Assembly (NCBI GenBank): GCA_001799575.1
Contig: MGTT01000003.1
Coordinates: 1 to 62,017 of the forward strand
DNA: 62,017 nt
Origin: Elusimicrobia bacterium GWA2_56_46
Lineage (GTDB): Bacteria; Elusimicrobiota; Elusimicrobia; Elusimicrobiales; UBA9959
Direction: 5' to 3'
This document shows, one piece after another, positions 42,371 through 49,531 of the stretch. The number at the start of each line of letters is the position of its first letter. Positions within the stretch are counted from its first letter, which is position 1. Under the pieces are notes generated by a model. That model had not been told where the DNA came from and ran no database searches. It saw only the letters and a list, made by a program, of their open reading frames with translations. The position numbers were made by a program, and so were the translations under genes.

Positions 42371-43512
42371 TTTTTTACCGGACCGGCCGCCGCGCACTTT
42401 GCGGCTATGGCTTTCGCCATGTCGAGAGTGGTGGAAGAGCCGCCCATATCATAGGTGCGCACTTTGCCCTCGGCTATAACTTCGGCGACGGCGTCCTCTA
42501 TCATTTTGGCTTTCCCGGCTTCGCCGAGCCAATCCAGCATCATCTTGGCCGCGAGTATGGTCGCTATGGGGTTAACCTTGTACTGGCCCGCGTATTTGGG
42601 CGCCGAGCCGTGAGAGGGTTCGAAAACCGCCAGCTTCTCGCCGATATTGCCCGAGCAGCCGAAACCCAGGCCGCCCACCATCTGCGCGCTCAGATCCGAG
42701 ATGATGTCGCCGTAGAGGTTGGGCGCCACCAGAACGTCGTAGCTGAACGGATTTTTGAGCAGCCACATCGTCATCGCGTCTATATTGGCGTCGTCCATCC
42801 GGATCTCCGGGTAATCCTTGGCCACGGCCTTCGCCGTCTCAAAAAAGAGCCCGTCGGTCGCGCGCACGACATTGGCTTTGTGGACCACCGTCACTTTCTT
42901 GCGGTTGAACTTGCGGGCGAATTCGAAAGCGGCCCGGACGATGCGTTCGGAGCCTTTCCTGGTGTTGATCTTGCAGGAAATCGCGTATTCGTCGCTCTTC
43001 AGGCCCTTGAACGCTTTGAAAGCCGGGGACAGTTCGGCGAGCGTGTCGCGCAGTTTATCCGGCACGGTATTGAATTCCACACCCGCGTAGAGGTCTTCGG
43101 TATTCTCGCGGAACACCACGATATCTATGCCCTCTTTGTAGTTAAGCGGATTTTTCGGATAGGCTTTGCACGGCCGCAGGCAGATATAGAGGTCGAAGAG
43201 CTGGCGCATGCGCACGATAGGGGAACGGTAGACCAGGCCTTTGCCCTGGAGCTGGGGCACGAGTTCTTTCTCCGCGTTCTTCACGGGCTTGGAGGTTATG
43301 GCGCCGAACATCGCGGCGTTGACATTTTTGAGCAGGTCCACGGTGCGCTGCGGGAAGGCGTCGCCTTCCTTGCACCAGAATTCCCAGCCGATGTCCCCGT
43401 GGACGTATTCCGCGTCCAGTTCCACGCGATCCAGCACGATCCTGGCCGCTTCCATCACTTCTACGCCGACGCCGTCTCCCGGCAGCCACGCTATCCGGTA
43501 TTTTTTAGCCAT
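42367..43512 (-). CDS. Isocitrate/homoisocitrate-type beta-decarboxylating dehydrogenase
   Basis: The 381-residue enzyme links a 2-oxoacid, CO2 and NAD(P)H to a 2-hydroxy-tricarboxylate. RENTEDLYAGVEF (135-147), HKANVVRATDG and NLYGDIISDL are family motifs. LDLYICLRP-like sequence (FDLYICLRP) resembles isocitrate dehydrogenase. The substrate loop reads Ser97-Pro98-Ile99 where isocitrate dehydrogenases have Ser-Leu-Asn. Lys306 and Tyr307 in HGSAPKYAG match the NADP-specific determinants of E. coli Icd. Altered substrate loop plus NADP motif is consistent with a homoisocitrate enzyme run reductively, but plain isocitrate dehydrogenase is possible. It is first gene of the long run, with a strong promoter upstream. 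Confidence 0.88.
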   Translation of the reverse strand: MAKKYRIAWLPGDGVGVEVMEAARIVLDRVELDAEYVHGDIGWEFWCKEGDAFPQRTVDLLKNVNAAMFGAITSKPVKNAEKELVPQLQGKGLVYRSPIVRMRQLFDLYICLRPCKAYPKNPLNYKEGIDIVVFRENTEDLYAGVEFNTVPDKLRDTLAELSPAFKAFKGLKSDEYAISCKINTRKGSERIVRAAFEFARKFNRKKVTVVHKANVVRATDGLFFETAKAVAKDYPEIRMDDANIDAMTMWLLKNPFSYDVLVAPNLYGDIISDLSAQMVGGLGFGCSGNIGEKLAVFEPSHGSAPKYAGQYKVNPIATILAAKMMLDWLGEAGKAKMIEDAVAEVIAEGKVRTYDMGGSSTTLDMAKAIAAKCAAAGPVKK

Positions 43513-43596
43513 AATCGAAGTCTCCTCGGTGATTTAGTGTCCGTTTTCCGCTGTCCGGTTGTCCCGCCGAAACGACGCCCAGATCAGCGTTCTGGT

Positions 43597-43625
43597 ATCT
43601 TATCAGAAGCATATTTTATTGTCAA
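43597..43625 (-). promoter_or_regulatory. Strong sigma-70 promoter of the long metabolic run
   Basis: On the minus strand TTGACA (43625-43620) is followed after exactly 17 bp by TAAGAT (43602-43597). The predicted start is near 43590, with a leader of about 78 nt that holds a CCAGA...TCTGG hairpin and the ribosome site GAGGAGAC. No comparable promoter is seen before the next genes, so transcription could extend through CaiB, LeuCD, LKR and SDH. Confidence 0.8.
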
Positions 43626-43643
43626 TGACGGGAAACGCCCGGG

Positions 43644-44303
43644 TTAGAATCTCCCCAGCTTTCCCGCCACGTGCAGCTTTGCGCCGGTGTTTTTTATCAC
43701 TTCTTCCACTGTGGCGCCCTCGGCTATCTCTTCAAGGACCAGGCCTTTCTTTGTGACCCTTATGAAAGCCAGATCGGTGACGATCAGATCCACTTCTCCT
43801 TTTGCCGTAAGCGGGAGGGTGCATTTTTTAAGGATCTTGGGCGCGCCGTCCCTGGTAACGTGCTCCATGGCGATAATGACGTTTTTGGCGCCCGTCACCA
43901 GATCCATGGCGCCGCCCATGCCGGGAACCATTTTGCCAGGGATCATGTAGTTAGCCAGGCTGCCTTCCTCGTCCACTTCCAGCGCGCCCAGCACCGTATA
44001 ATCCACATGGCCGCCCCGGATGATGGCGAAAGACATCGCCGAATCGAAAAAACAGCCGCCCGGGACGATGGTGACCGGCTGTCCGCCGGCGTTGACCAGG
44101 CGGGGGTCTTCTTTGCCTTTTGCGGGCCGGGGGCCAAGCCCGGTAAATCCGTTTTCGGAATGCAGCAGGATGGTTCTGTCTCCGGGCAGATGATCCGCCA
44201 CCAGGGTCGGCATCCCTATGCCCAGGTTTACGAGAGCGCCATCCGGGAACTCCTGCGCTATCCGCCTCACTATGCGTATCCTCTTTAATTCTTTGGGGTC
44301 CAT
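43644..44303 (-). CDS. Acetoacetate-type CoA-transferase, subunit B
   Basis: The 219-residue catalytic subunit belongs to a family I CoA-transferase (AtoA/ScoB type). The CoA-thioester glutamate is Glu50 in HSENG. NLGIGMPTLVADHL and GGHVDYTVLGALEVDEEGSLANYMIPGK are family stretches. It overlaps subunit A by 19 bp. It would move CoA between acetyl-CoA or acetoacetyl-CoA and short-chain acids, typical of amino-acid fermenters. It ends 18 bp before the promoter of the neighbouring run, so it is a separate unit. Confidence 0.93.
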   Translation of the reverse strand: MDPKELKRIRIVRRIAQEFPDGALVNLGIGMPTLVADHLPGDRTILLHSENGFTGLGPRPAKGKEDPRLVNAGGQPVTIVPGGCFFDSAMSFAIIRGGHVDYTVLGALEVDEEGSLANYMIPGKMVPGMGGAMDLVTGAKNVIIAMEHVTRDGAPKILKKCTLPLTAKGEVDLIVTDLAFIRVTKKGLVLEEIAEGATVEEVIKNTGAKLHVAGKLGRF

Positions 44304-44986
44304 GATAGGTTTGCGTCCGCCAGATTGCCGGCCGGGAGCGCCGCTTTCACTATAGCTGAAATGAAAATGCCGGGAATACTGATCCTGTCCGGATCAAGCT
44401 CGCCGGGTTCGACTATCCTGTCGGCTTCCACAATAACATAATCAGCGGCCATTGCCATTACTACGGAGGCGTTCTTGGTGGCCATGGGCAGGAAGCAGTT
44501 CCCGAATTTGTCGCAAACCTCCGCCTTTATAAGCGCGAACTCCGCGCCCAGCGGCGGTTCCAGCAGGAACTCCCTGCCCTCGATGGTGAGTTTCTGCCTG
44601 CCTTTCTCTATCTCCGTGCCTATCCCGGTGGGCGTGAGCACGCCGCCCAGGCCCGCGCCCCTGGCGCGGATGCGCTCCGAAAAAGTTCCCTGCGGAACCA
44701 GGGTGACGTTCATTTCCCCCGAATTCATTTTACGGCCCGAAACCGGGTTGGTGCCTATATGAGTGGCGACCAGGTTTTTGACGCGTCCCTGGCAGATAAG
44801 GCGGCCTACCCCCACGTCGGGGAAAGCGGTGTCGCTGGTGATGAGCGTAAGGTCTTTTGAGCCTTTATTTATAAGCGCGTCTATGAGCGTGAACGCGTTG
44901 CCGCAGCCCATAAAGCCGCCCGCCATCACGGAGGAGCCGTCTTTTATCGCCTCTATCGCCTGTTCGGGAGTAAGCACCGGTTTCAT
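44285..44986 (-). CDS. Acetoacetate-type CoA-transferase, subunit A
   Basis: The 233-residue subunit (AtoD/ScoA type) has MAGGFMGCGNAFTLIDALI near the start, HIGTNP at the middle, GIGTEIEKG and GAEFALIKAEVCDKFGN. I choose the ATG at 44986; longer frames run antisense through mrp. No ribosome site precedes it, but TATAAT lies six bases upstream, so the transcript is probably leaderless. It forms a heterooligomer with subunit B. In lysine- and butyrate-metabolising anaerobes this enzyme activates acetoacetate or butyrate. Exact acids are unknown. Confidence 0.92.
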   Translation of the reverse strand: MKPVLTPEQAIEAIKDGSSVMAGGFMGCGNAFTLIDALINKGSKDLTLITSDTAFPDVGVGRLICQGRVKNLVATHIGTNPVSGRKMNSGEMNVTLVPQGTFSERIRARGAGLGGVLTPTGIGTEIEKGRQKLTIEGREFLLEPPLGAEFALIKAEVCDKFGNCFLPMATKNASVVMAMAADYVIVEADRIVEPGELDPDRISIPGIFISAIVKAALPAGNLADANLSWTPKN

Positions 44987-44992
44987 GATTCT

Positions 44993-44998
44993 ATTATA
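44993..44998 (-). promoter_or_regulatory. Perfect -10 box TATAAT abutting the CoA-transferase A start
   Basis: On the minus strand TATAAT is followed by AGAATC and then the ATG at 44986, so +1 should be the A of ATG. No Shine-Dalgarno sequence is present. The region upstream is A/T-rich without a clear -35. Confidence 0.65.
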
Positions 44999-45065
44999 CA
45001 AAATGAAAAAATATGTTTTATAATAGGTTTTGCCCGATCGGGGACGAGCGAGCGTGGAGCGGGTG

Positions 45066-45174
45066 GCAGGCATGGGTTGGATCGGGCCGAGGGGTGCGAA
45101 GCACAATTCAGTGAGCAGGTAACCGGCGCGAAGTCGCCGGGCCGGCCGCAGGCCCGATGGGCCCCATGCCTGAC
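45066..45174. repeat. Large palindrome, GGGCCCATCGGGCC family, copy 2
   Basis: It shares GGGTTGGATCGGGCC, ACCGGCGCGAAGTCGCCGGGCC and GATGGGCCCCATG with the copy at 40033-40131 in inverted orientation. It carries an extra 25 bp or so in one arm (GTGCGAAGCACAATTCAGTG). It fills the gap between the divergent CoA-transferase and mrp genes. The two inverted copies bracket a 5-kb gene block. Confidence 0.85.
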
Positions 45175-45208
45175 AGGCCCCGCGAACCCTACAGGAGAGG
45201 AGTTCTTC

Positions 45209-46027
45209 ATGCACCAGGTCACTATAGACGAATCCATGTCGCGCATAAAAGAGAATATGGCGAAAGTGAAGCACAAGATAATCGTAATGAGCAATAAGGG
45301 CGGCGTCGGCAAAAGTTCGGTGGCTCTGGCCTTCGCGTCGGCGCTCAGTTCCAAAGGCTTTAAAACCGGACTCCTGGACATAGACATCCATGGCCCCTCC
45401 ATAGCCAAAATGACAGGGAAGGAAGGCGTACTCCCGGTATCGGACGGCAAGGCGCTTGAGCCGGTGCGGGTAAAAGAGAACCTGGTGATGCTCTCCATGG
45501 GCTCCCTTATCCGCCGGGGCGGGACGCCAGTGATCTGGCGCGGGCCCATGAAGCTTAATGTCCTCAAGCAATTTCTGGCGGACGTGCGCTGGGGCGTCCT
45601 CGATTATCTCATAATAGATGCCCCTCCCGGAACCGGCGACGAGCCCCTCTCCATCTGCCAGCTGCTTCCGGGCCTCGCCGGCGGCGTGGTGGTGACCACG
45701 GGGCAGGAAGTGGCGCTCCTGGACTCCGTAAAAGCGGTGAATTTTCTGAGGCAGCTGGGCGTGAGGGTTCTGGGAATACTGGAGAACATGGCCGAGTTCC
45801 CCTGCCCCCATTGCGGCGGAAAGATCGATCTGTTCAAAGCGGGCGGCGGCGAGAAAGCGGCCGAAACGCTGGGAGTGGAATTCCTGGGCCGCGTGCCGTT
45901 CGATCCCGGCCTCCTGGAAGCCGGGGACAAAGGGCGGCTGTTCATGGACACGAAGAAAGATTCCCCGGCGGCCAGGGCGCTTGCCGCCGCCGCGGAAAAA
46001 GCGGTTAAAGGTCTTGAAGAAAAATAA
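45209..46027 (+). CDS. mrp: Mrp/NBP35 family iron-sulfur carrier ATPase
   Basis: Mrp proteins are P-loop ATPases that deliver [4Fe-4S] clusters to apo-enzymes. The 272-residue protein has the deviant Walker A KGGVGKSS (30-37), DIDIHGPSIAKM, DAPPGTGDE and the cluster-binding CPHC (Cys199/Cys202). AGGAGAGGAG precedes the ATG at 45209; the longer frame from 45077 runs through repeat DNA and is rejected. It is the only plus-strand gene within a 39-kb minus-strand block. It could serve the many Fe-S enzymes beside it (LeuC type, AOR, oxoacid oxidoreductase). Confidence 0.93.
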   Translation: MHQVTIDESMSRIKENMAKVKHKIIVMSNKGGVGKSSVALAFASALSSKGFKTGLLDIDIHGPSIAKMTGKEGVLPVSDGKALEPVRVKENLVMLSMGSLIRRGGTPVIWRGPMKLNVLKQFLADVRWGVLDYLIIDAPPGTGDEPLSICQLLPGLAGGVVVTTGQEVALLDSVKAVNFLRQLGVRVLGILENMAEFPCPHCGGKIDLFKAGGGEKAAETLGVEFLGRVPFDPGLLEAGDKGRLFMDTKKDSPAARALAAAAEKAVKGLEEK

Positions 46028-46058
46028 GAACTGCCGGTTGATTAGTGCTCTGACCTCG

Positions 46059-49000
46059 TCACACGGACTCTTTCATCCCGAACGCCGCCTCATTCATCGC
46101 GGAGAATAATTCAGCCGTGGTGAAAGGCTTGGGGAGGAACGGGATCCGGGATTCTTTAAGTTTCGCGAGAAGCGCCGGGTTAAGCAGATTCCCGGTGGTA
46201 AAGATGAAACCCGCGGAGGAATTCATTTCCAGCAGCGCCTCCCTCACCATAAAACCCTTGCTGGCGCCCATCTCCACGTCGCAGATCACAACGTCGTACT
46301 TCTCGTCTTTCAGTTTGGCAACGGCCTCCGTCCCGGAAGAAGCGGTGTAGACTACCTGACCCTCGGTTTCAAGCATCCGTTTTATCATGGCGACAATATC
46401 GGCTTCATCGTCCACCACCAGCACTTTTTTTCCGGACGCCGGCTTTTTTACGGACGCGTCTTCCTGCGCCGCCCCTCCACCCGGCATTTTGACGATAGGA
46501 AGTTCAAGCGTGAACGTGGTTCCCTGCCCCGGAATGCTGGCGCAGGTCAGGCGGGCGCCGTGGTCGTCCGCTATGCGCTTGCAGATCGCCAGGCCGAGGC
46601 CGGTCCCCTTTCCCTCTTCTTTCGTGGTGAAGAACGGATCGAAGACGCGGGACTGGAATTCTTCCGGAATGCCCGGCCCGTTGTCGGAAAGGGCCAGGTA
46701 AACCGAGTTCACGCGGTGATAAACCGTAATATCTATTTTTTTCTCCCCGCCCATTTCCGACATGGCGTCGCAGGCGTTCTGGATCAGGTTGACCAGCACC
46801 TGCTCTATCTGGTGGAAGTCGGCCATTACGGGCGGAATATTCTCGCCCGCCGTCTGCGTGATAGAGATGTTTTCGGTTTTTTTAAGCTTGTAACTCATCA
46901 GCGTTATCGCGCTCTGGACGATCTGGGGAATGTAGACGGCCTGTTTTTTCTTGCGGCTTTCCCTCACAAAGGCCAGAAGATTTTTCACTATTTCGCCGCA
47001 TCTGAACGCGCTTTCATAGATTTCCGACACTTCGGCGGCGTGAGGGGAGCCGGGCGCGCACCCCGTTTTGTGCAGAAGCTCGGAATTGCCCAGGATAACG
47101 GTAAGGGGGTTGTTGAGCTCGTGCGCCACGCCGGAGATCAGCTTCCCCACGGCGGAGAGTTTCTCGGCCTGAATGAGCTGCGCCTGGAGCTTGCGCTGTT
47201 CGGAGGTATCGCGTATCACGACCGTCCATTCGTTCTCCGAACTCTTCCACCTTTCCGAGCCCGCCCAGGTTATGTCAAGCTCCAGCTTTTTGCCGAGAGA
47301 GGTGACACCCTCCATGCACGTGCCGGAAAAAAAGCCAGTTTTCTCCACTCTGAGCATAACGAGCTCTGCGGTAGAAGGCGTAAATAGTTTTGAGACGGGC
47401 TGGCCGATCATTTCCCCGGCCAGATAGCCGAAGAGCGTCTGCGCGCCCCGGTTCCAGACGGTAACATGAAAAGAGGCGTCCAGACCCACTATGGCGTCCG
47501 GAGAATTATCCAGGACGGTCCGGTAGCGTTCCTCCGACATCCGCACGTCGCTCACCAGATGCGCGTTCTCAAGGGCGAGGGCGGTGAAAGCGCCGAACAG
47601 CATAAGGTCGTTCATCTGTTCGTCCGTGATCCGTTTGCCGGAATAATAATTGTCCGCGCCGATAACCCCCAGGACTTTTTGTTCGGTCATTACCGGCACA
47701 AGGCAGAAAGCCTTTGTGCCCACTTCCTCCACAAAATGCCTGTTGACACCCGGGTTCTCAAGCGGCTCCCTGACGTTCACGCCCTTTCGCGTACGCACGA
47801 CTTCCGCCAGGATATCCCCGCTGTCAAGCGGGATAATTCTTGTCCGCATTTGTTCCTCGGTAAATCCCGCTTTCTGGGTGGAATGGACATATCGGCCGGC
47901 TATCTGCGTTCTTTCCTTATTGATCAGGTACAGCACGCCCCGCTCAAAACCAAGCCCCGCCACCGCCGCTTCCAGGCAAACCCTGCAGATATGATCCTCG
48001 TCTAGTTTTTTGATGACCGCCGCGCTCATGCCCTGCAAAACCAGAAGTTCCTTTATGCGGGACTTCAGTTCGGCCGTCCTGTCGGTAAGCTGGCTTCCCA
48101 TGATATTGAATGAATCGGCCAGAATTCCTATTTCATCCCGGTTGGAGATGACCACTTTTTCAAAGGCCCGGCCTTCGGCGAGCCGCCTGGTGGCCTCGAC
48201 AAGTTTTTTGAGGGGACGGGTCATCCCGCGTATCGTAAAAAATATGAAAAATGCCGCCAGCGCGCCGCAGACGGCCACAAGCAAAATGGTAAAGCGGCTT
48301 ATGGTTCTGAGCGGGGCCTGGAAGTCGCTTCTGGGAGCCGTGACCATAACCCAGAGATCGGTGTCTTCGATGGGCAGCCGGGAGATAAAATCCGAGGGAG
48401 AAAGCGGTGCGCTTTCCTGGCTGCCTGTTCCCGCCAGAACCGGCCTGTTGGAAGCGTCGGTTATATAGGTTCTGCCGTTGCTCCCGACCCGCAGGCGGCT
48501 CAAAGTGTCCTGCAGGGTTTTCAAACCCGCTTCCAGAACTATGATTCCGCGGAAGCCGCCGGCCGCGTCGAAGACCGGCTTGGCATAGGTTATTTTCGGC
48601 CCGTACAACGGATCGTCGGAGATCGGGAACCGGAATATATTTTTTTTGCCCGCCGCGGCGGTGTTGAAAATTTCTTCTGATTTGAAATACTGCCCGCCCG
48701 CGATATTCTTTGACCCTTCGGTTCCGCACACCTCGCGCCTTTTGGAATTCACATAAGTAATGCGGACATCCCCCCCGGTCCTTTCGTAAAATCTGAGAAA
48801 ATAACGCTCCAGCTCCCGGCGGTATTGTTCGGCTTCCTCTTTAAGCCCGTAATCCGCGTTGTTGTAATAGTCGGCCAGGAGAGAAGTTTCCGAAAGGGTT
48901 TCCAGGTCGTTCTGCCGCTGCCTGAAGAAACCTGCGACGCTTGAAGCGGCGCCCTGGCTGAAAACCTTGATCTCTTTTTCCACGTTCCGCGTGATATAGA

Positions 49001-49118
49001 TCTTCGTGACATAGAACGCCGACACCCCAAGGAGGATTATCCCGGCCAGCGAAACCGGGATCACCCCCAGCATAAACCGCTGGGCCAGACTTGTCGCATG
49101 TGGGCGTTTAAATTTCAT
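46059..49118 (-). CDS. Membrane hybrid sensor histidine kinase (Cache-HAMP-GAF-PAS)
   Basis: The 1019-residue kinase has TM1 at about 19-37, a periplasmic double-Cache-like sensor (38-285), TM2 (about 288-307) and HAMP (310-362). GAF (about 370-520), PAS (about 535-655), HisKA with His666 in GVAHELNNPL and an ATPase domain with GPGIP and GTGLGLAIC follow. A C-terminal receiver carries Asp947 in VICDVEMG. The periplasmic domain should bind a small molecule. It overlaps the cupin gene by four bases and so belongs to the operon with a solute-binding protein and a TPP enzyme. The final output regulator may be the HTH-receiver protein at 52819. Confidence 0.92.
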   Translation of the reverse strand: MKFKRPHATSLAQRFMLGVIPVSLAGIILLGVSAFYVTKIYITRNVEKEIKVFSQGAASSVAGFFRQRQNDLETLSETSLLADYYNNADYGLKEEAEQYRRELERYFLRFYERTGGDVRITYVNSKRREVCGTEGSKNIAGGQYFKSEEIFNTAAAGKKNIFRFPISDDPLYGPKITYAKPVFDAAGGFRGIIVLEAGLKTLQDTLSRLRVGSNGRTYITDASNRPVLAGTGSQESAPLSPSDFISRLPIEDTDLWVMVTAPRSDFQAPLRTISRFTILLVAVCGALAAFFIFFTIRGMTRPLKKLVEATRRLAEGRAFEKVVISNRDEIGILADSFNIMGSQLTDRTAELKSRIKELLVLQGMSAAVIKKLDEDHICRVCLEAAVAGLGFERGVLYLINKERTQIAGRYVHSTQKAGFTEEQMRTRIIPLDSGDILAEVVRTRKGVNVREPLENPGVNRHFVEEVGTKAFCLVPVMTEQKVLGVIGADNYYSGKRITDEQMNDLMLFGAFTALALENAHLVSDVRMSEERYRTVLDNSPDAIVGLDASFHVTVWNRGAQTLFGYLAGEMIGQPVSKLFTPSTAELVMLRVEKTGFFSGTCMEGVTSLGKKLELDITWAGSERWKSSENEWTVVIRDTSEQRKLQAQLIQAEKLSAVGKLISGVAHELNNPLTVILGNSELLHKTGCAPGSPHAAEVSEIYESAFRCGEIVKNLLAFVRESRKKKQAVYIPQIVQSAITLMSYKLKKTENISITQTAGENIPPVMADFHQIEQVLVNLIQNACDAMSEMGGEKKIDITVYHRVNSVYLALSDNGPGIPEEFQSRVFDPFFTTKEEGKGTGLGLAICKRIADDHGARLTCASIPGQGTTFTLELPIVKMPGGGAAQEDASVKKPASGKKVLVVDDEADIVAMIKRMLETEGQVVYTASSGTEAVAKLKDEKYDVVICDVEMGASKGFMVREALLEMNSSAGFIFTTGNLLNPALLAKLKESRIPFLPKPFTTAELFSAMNEAAFGMKESV

Positions 49119-49531
49119 TTTGTTTTCCGCTTTGTTTTACCAGAGTTAATTTTTCTTATCTTACCGTCTGGGTAGGCCACCGCATCAAAGTCAGAGAAAG
49201 TCATGGGAGGACAAAACACAGATAATGCGATTATCGGGTCTTTGCCGGTTACAAAACGGTGTTTGACTCCGGCTGGAATTGAAAGATAATCACCGCTGCT
49301 TACGTTAAAACTCTTATTTCCCAAATACGCCTTGGCTTTGCCTTTCAGTATATAGACAAATTCTTCAGTTTTTTTATGCACAATGTAAGGGATGTTCTTT
49401 CCGTTTTGAGGTATGGTTTCATGAGCAATTGATACGGGCCAGTTTTCAGGAATCCTGAAATATTTCACACTCACCCCACTAAACAACTTTGATTTAAGCC
49501 TGGAAATAGAATCCACCCTGTACGTTTTCAT
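49115..49531 (-). CDS. Small cupin-domain protein
   Basis: The 138-residue single-domain cupin has the beta-barrel core IPYIVHKKTEEFVYILKGKAKAYLGNKSFNVSSGDYLSIPAGVKHRF. The metal-binding histidines of the classic cupin motif are reduced: the first motif has HKKTEE and the second has one His (VKHRF). Ligand or enzyme activity is unclear. It overlaps both neighbours by four bases, so it is co-translated with the solute-binding protein and the hybrid kinase. Base composition is more A/T-rich than the surroundings. Confidence 0.75.
   Translation of the reverse strand: MKTYRVDSISRLKSKLFSGVSVKYFRIPENWPVSIAHETIPQNGKNIPYIVHKKTEEFVYILKGKAKAYLGNKSFNVSSGDYLSIPAGVKHRFVTGKDPIIALSVFCPPMTFSDFDAVAYPDGKIRKINSGKTKRKTK

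Noticed and set aside
38206-43512. Ordinary leucine biosynthesis operon (leuBCD)
   Set aside because: Not excluded, but no leuA-type synthase is present. The dehydrogenase is IDH-like rather than LeuB-like, and the neighbours are a CoA-transferase, an acyl-CoA lyase and lysine-degradation genes.
44987-45811. Long N-terminal extension of CoA-transferase subunit A
   Set aside because: It is antisense to mrp and passes through the repeat at 45066-45174; the family N-terminus starts at 44986.
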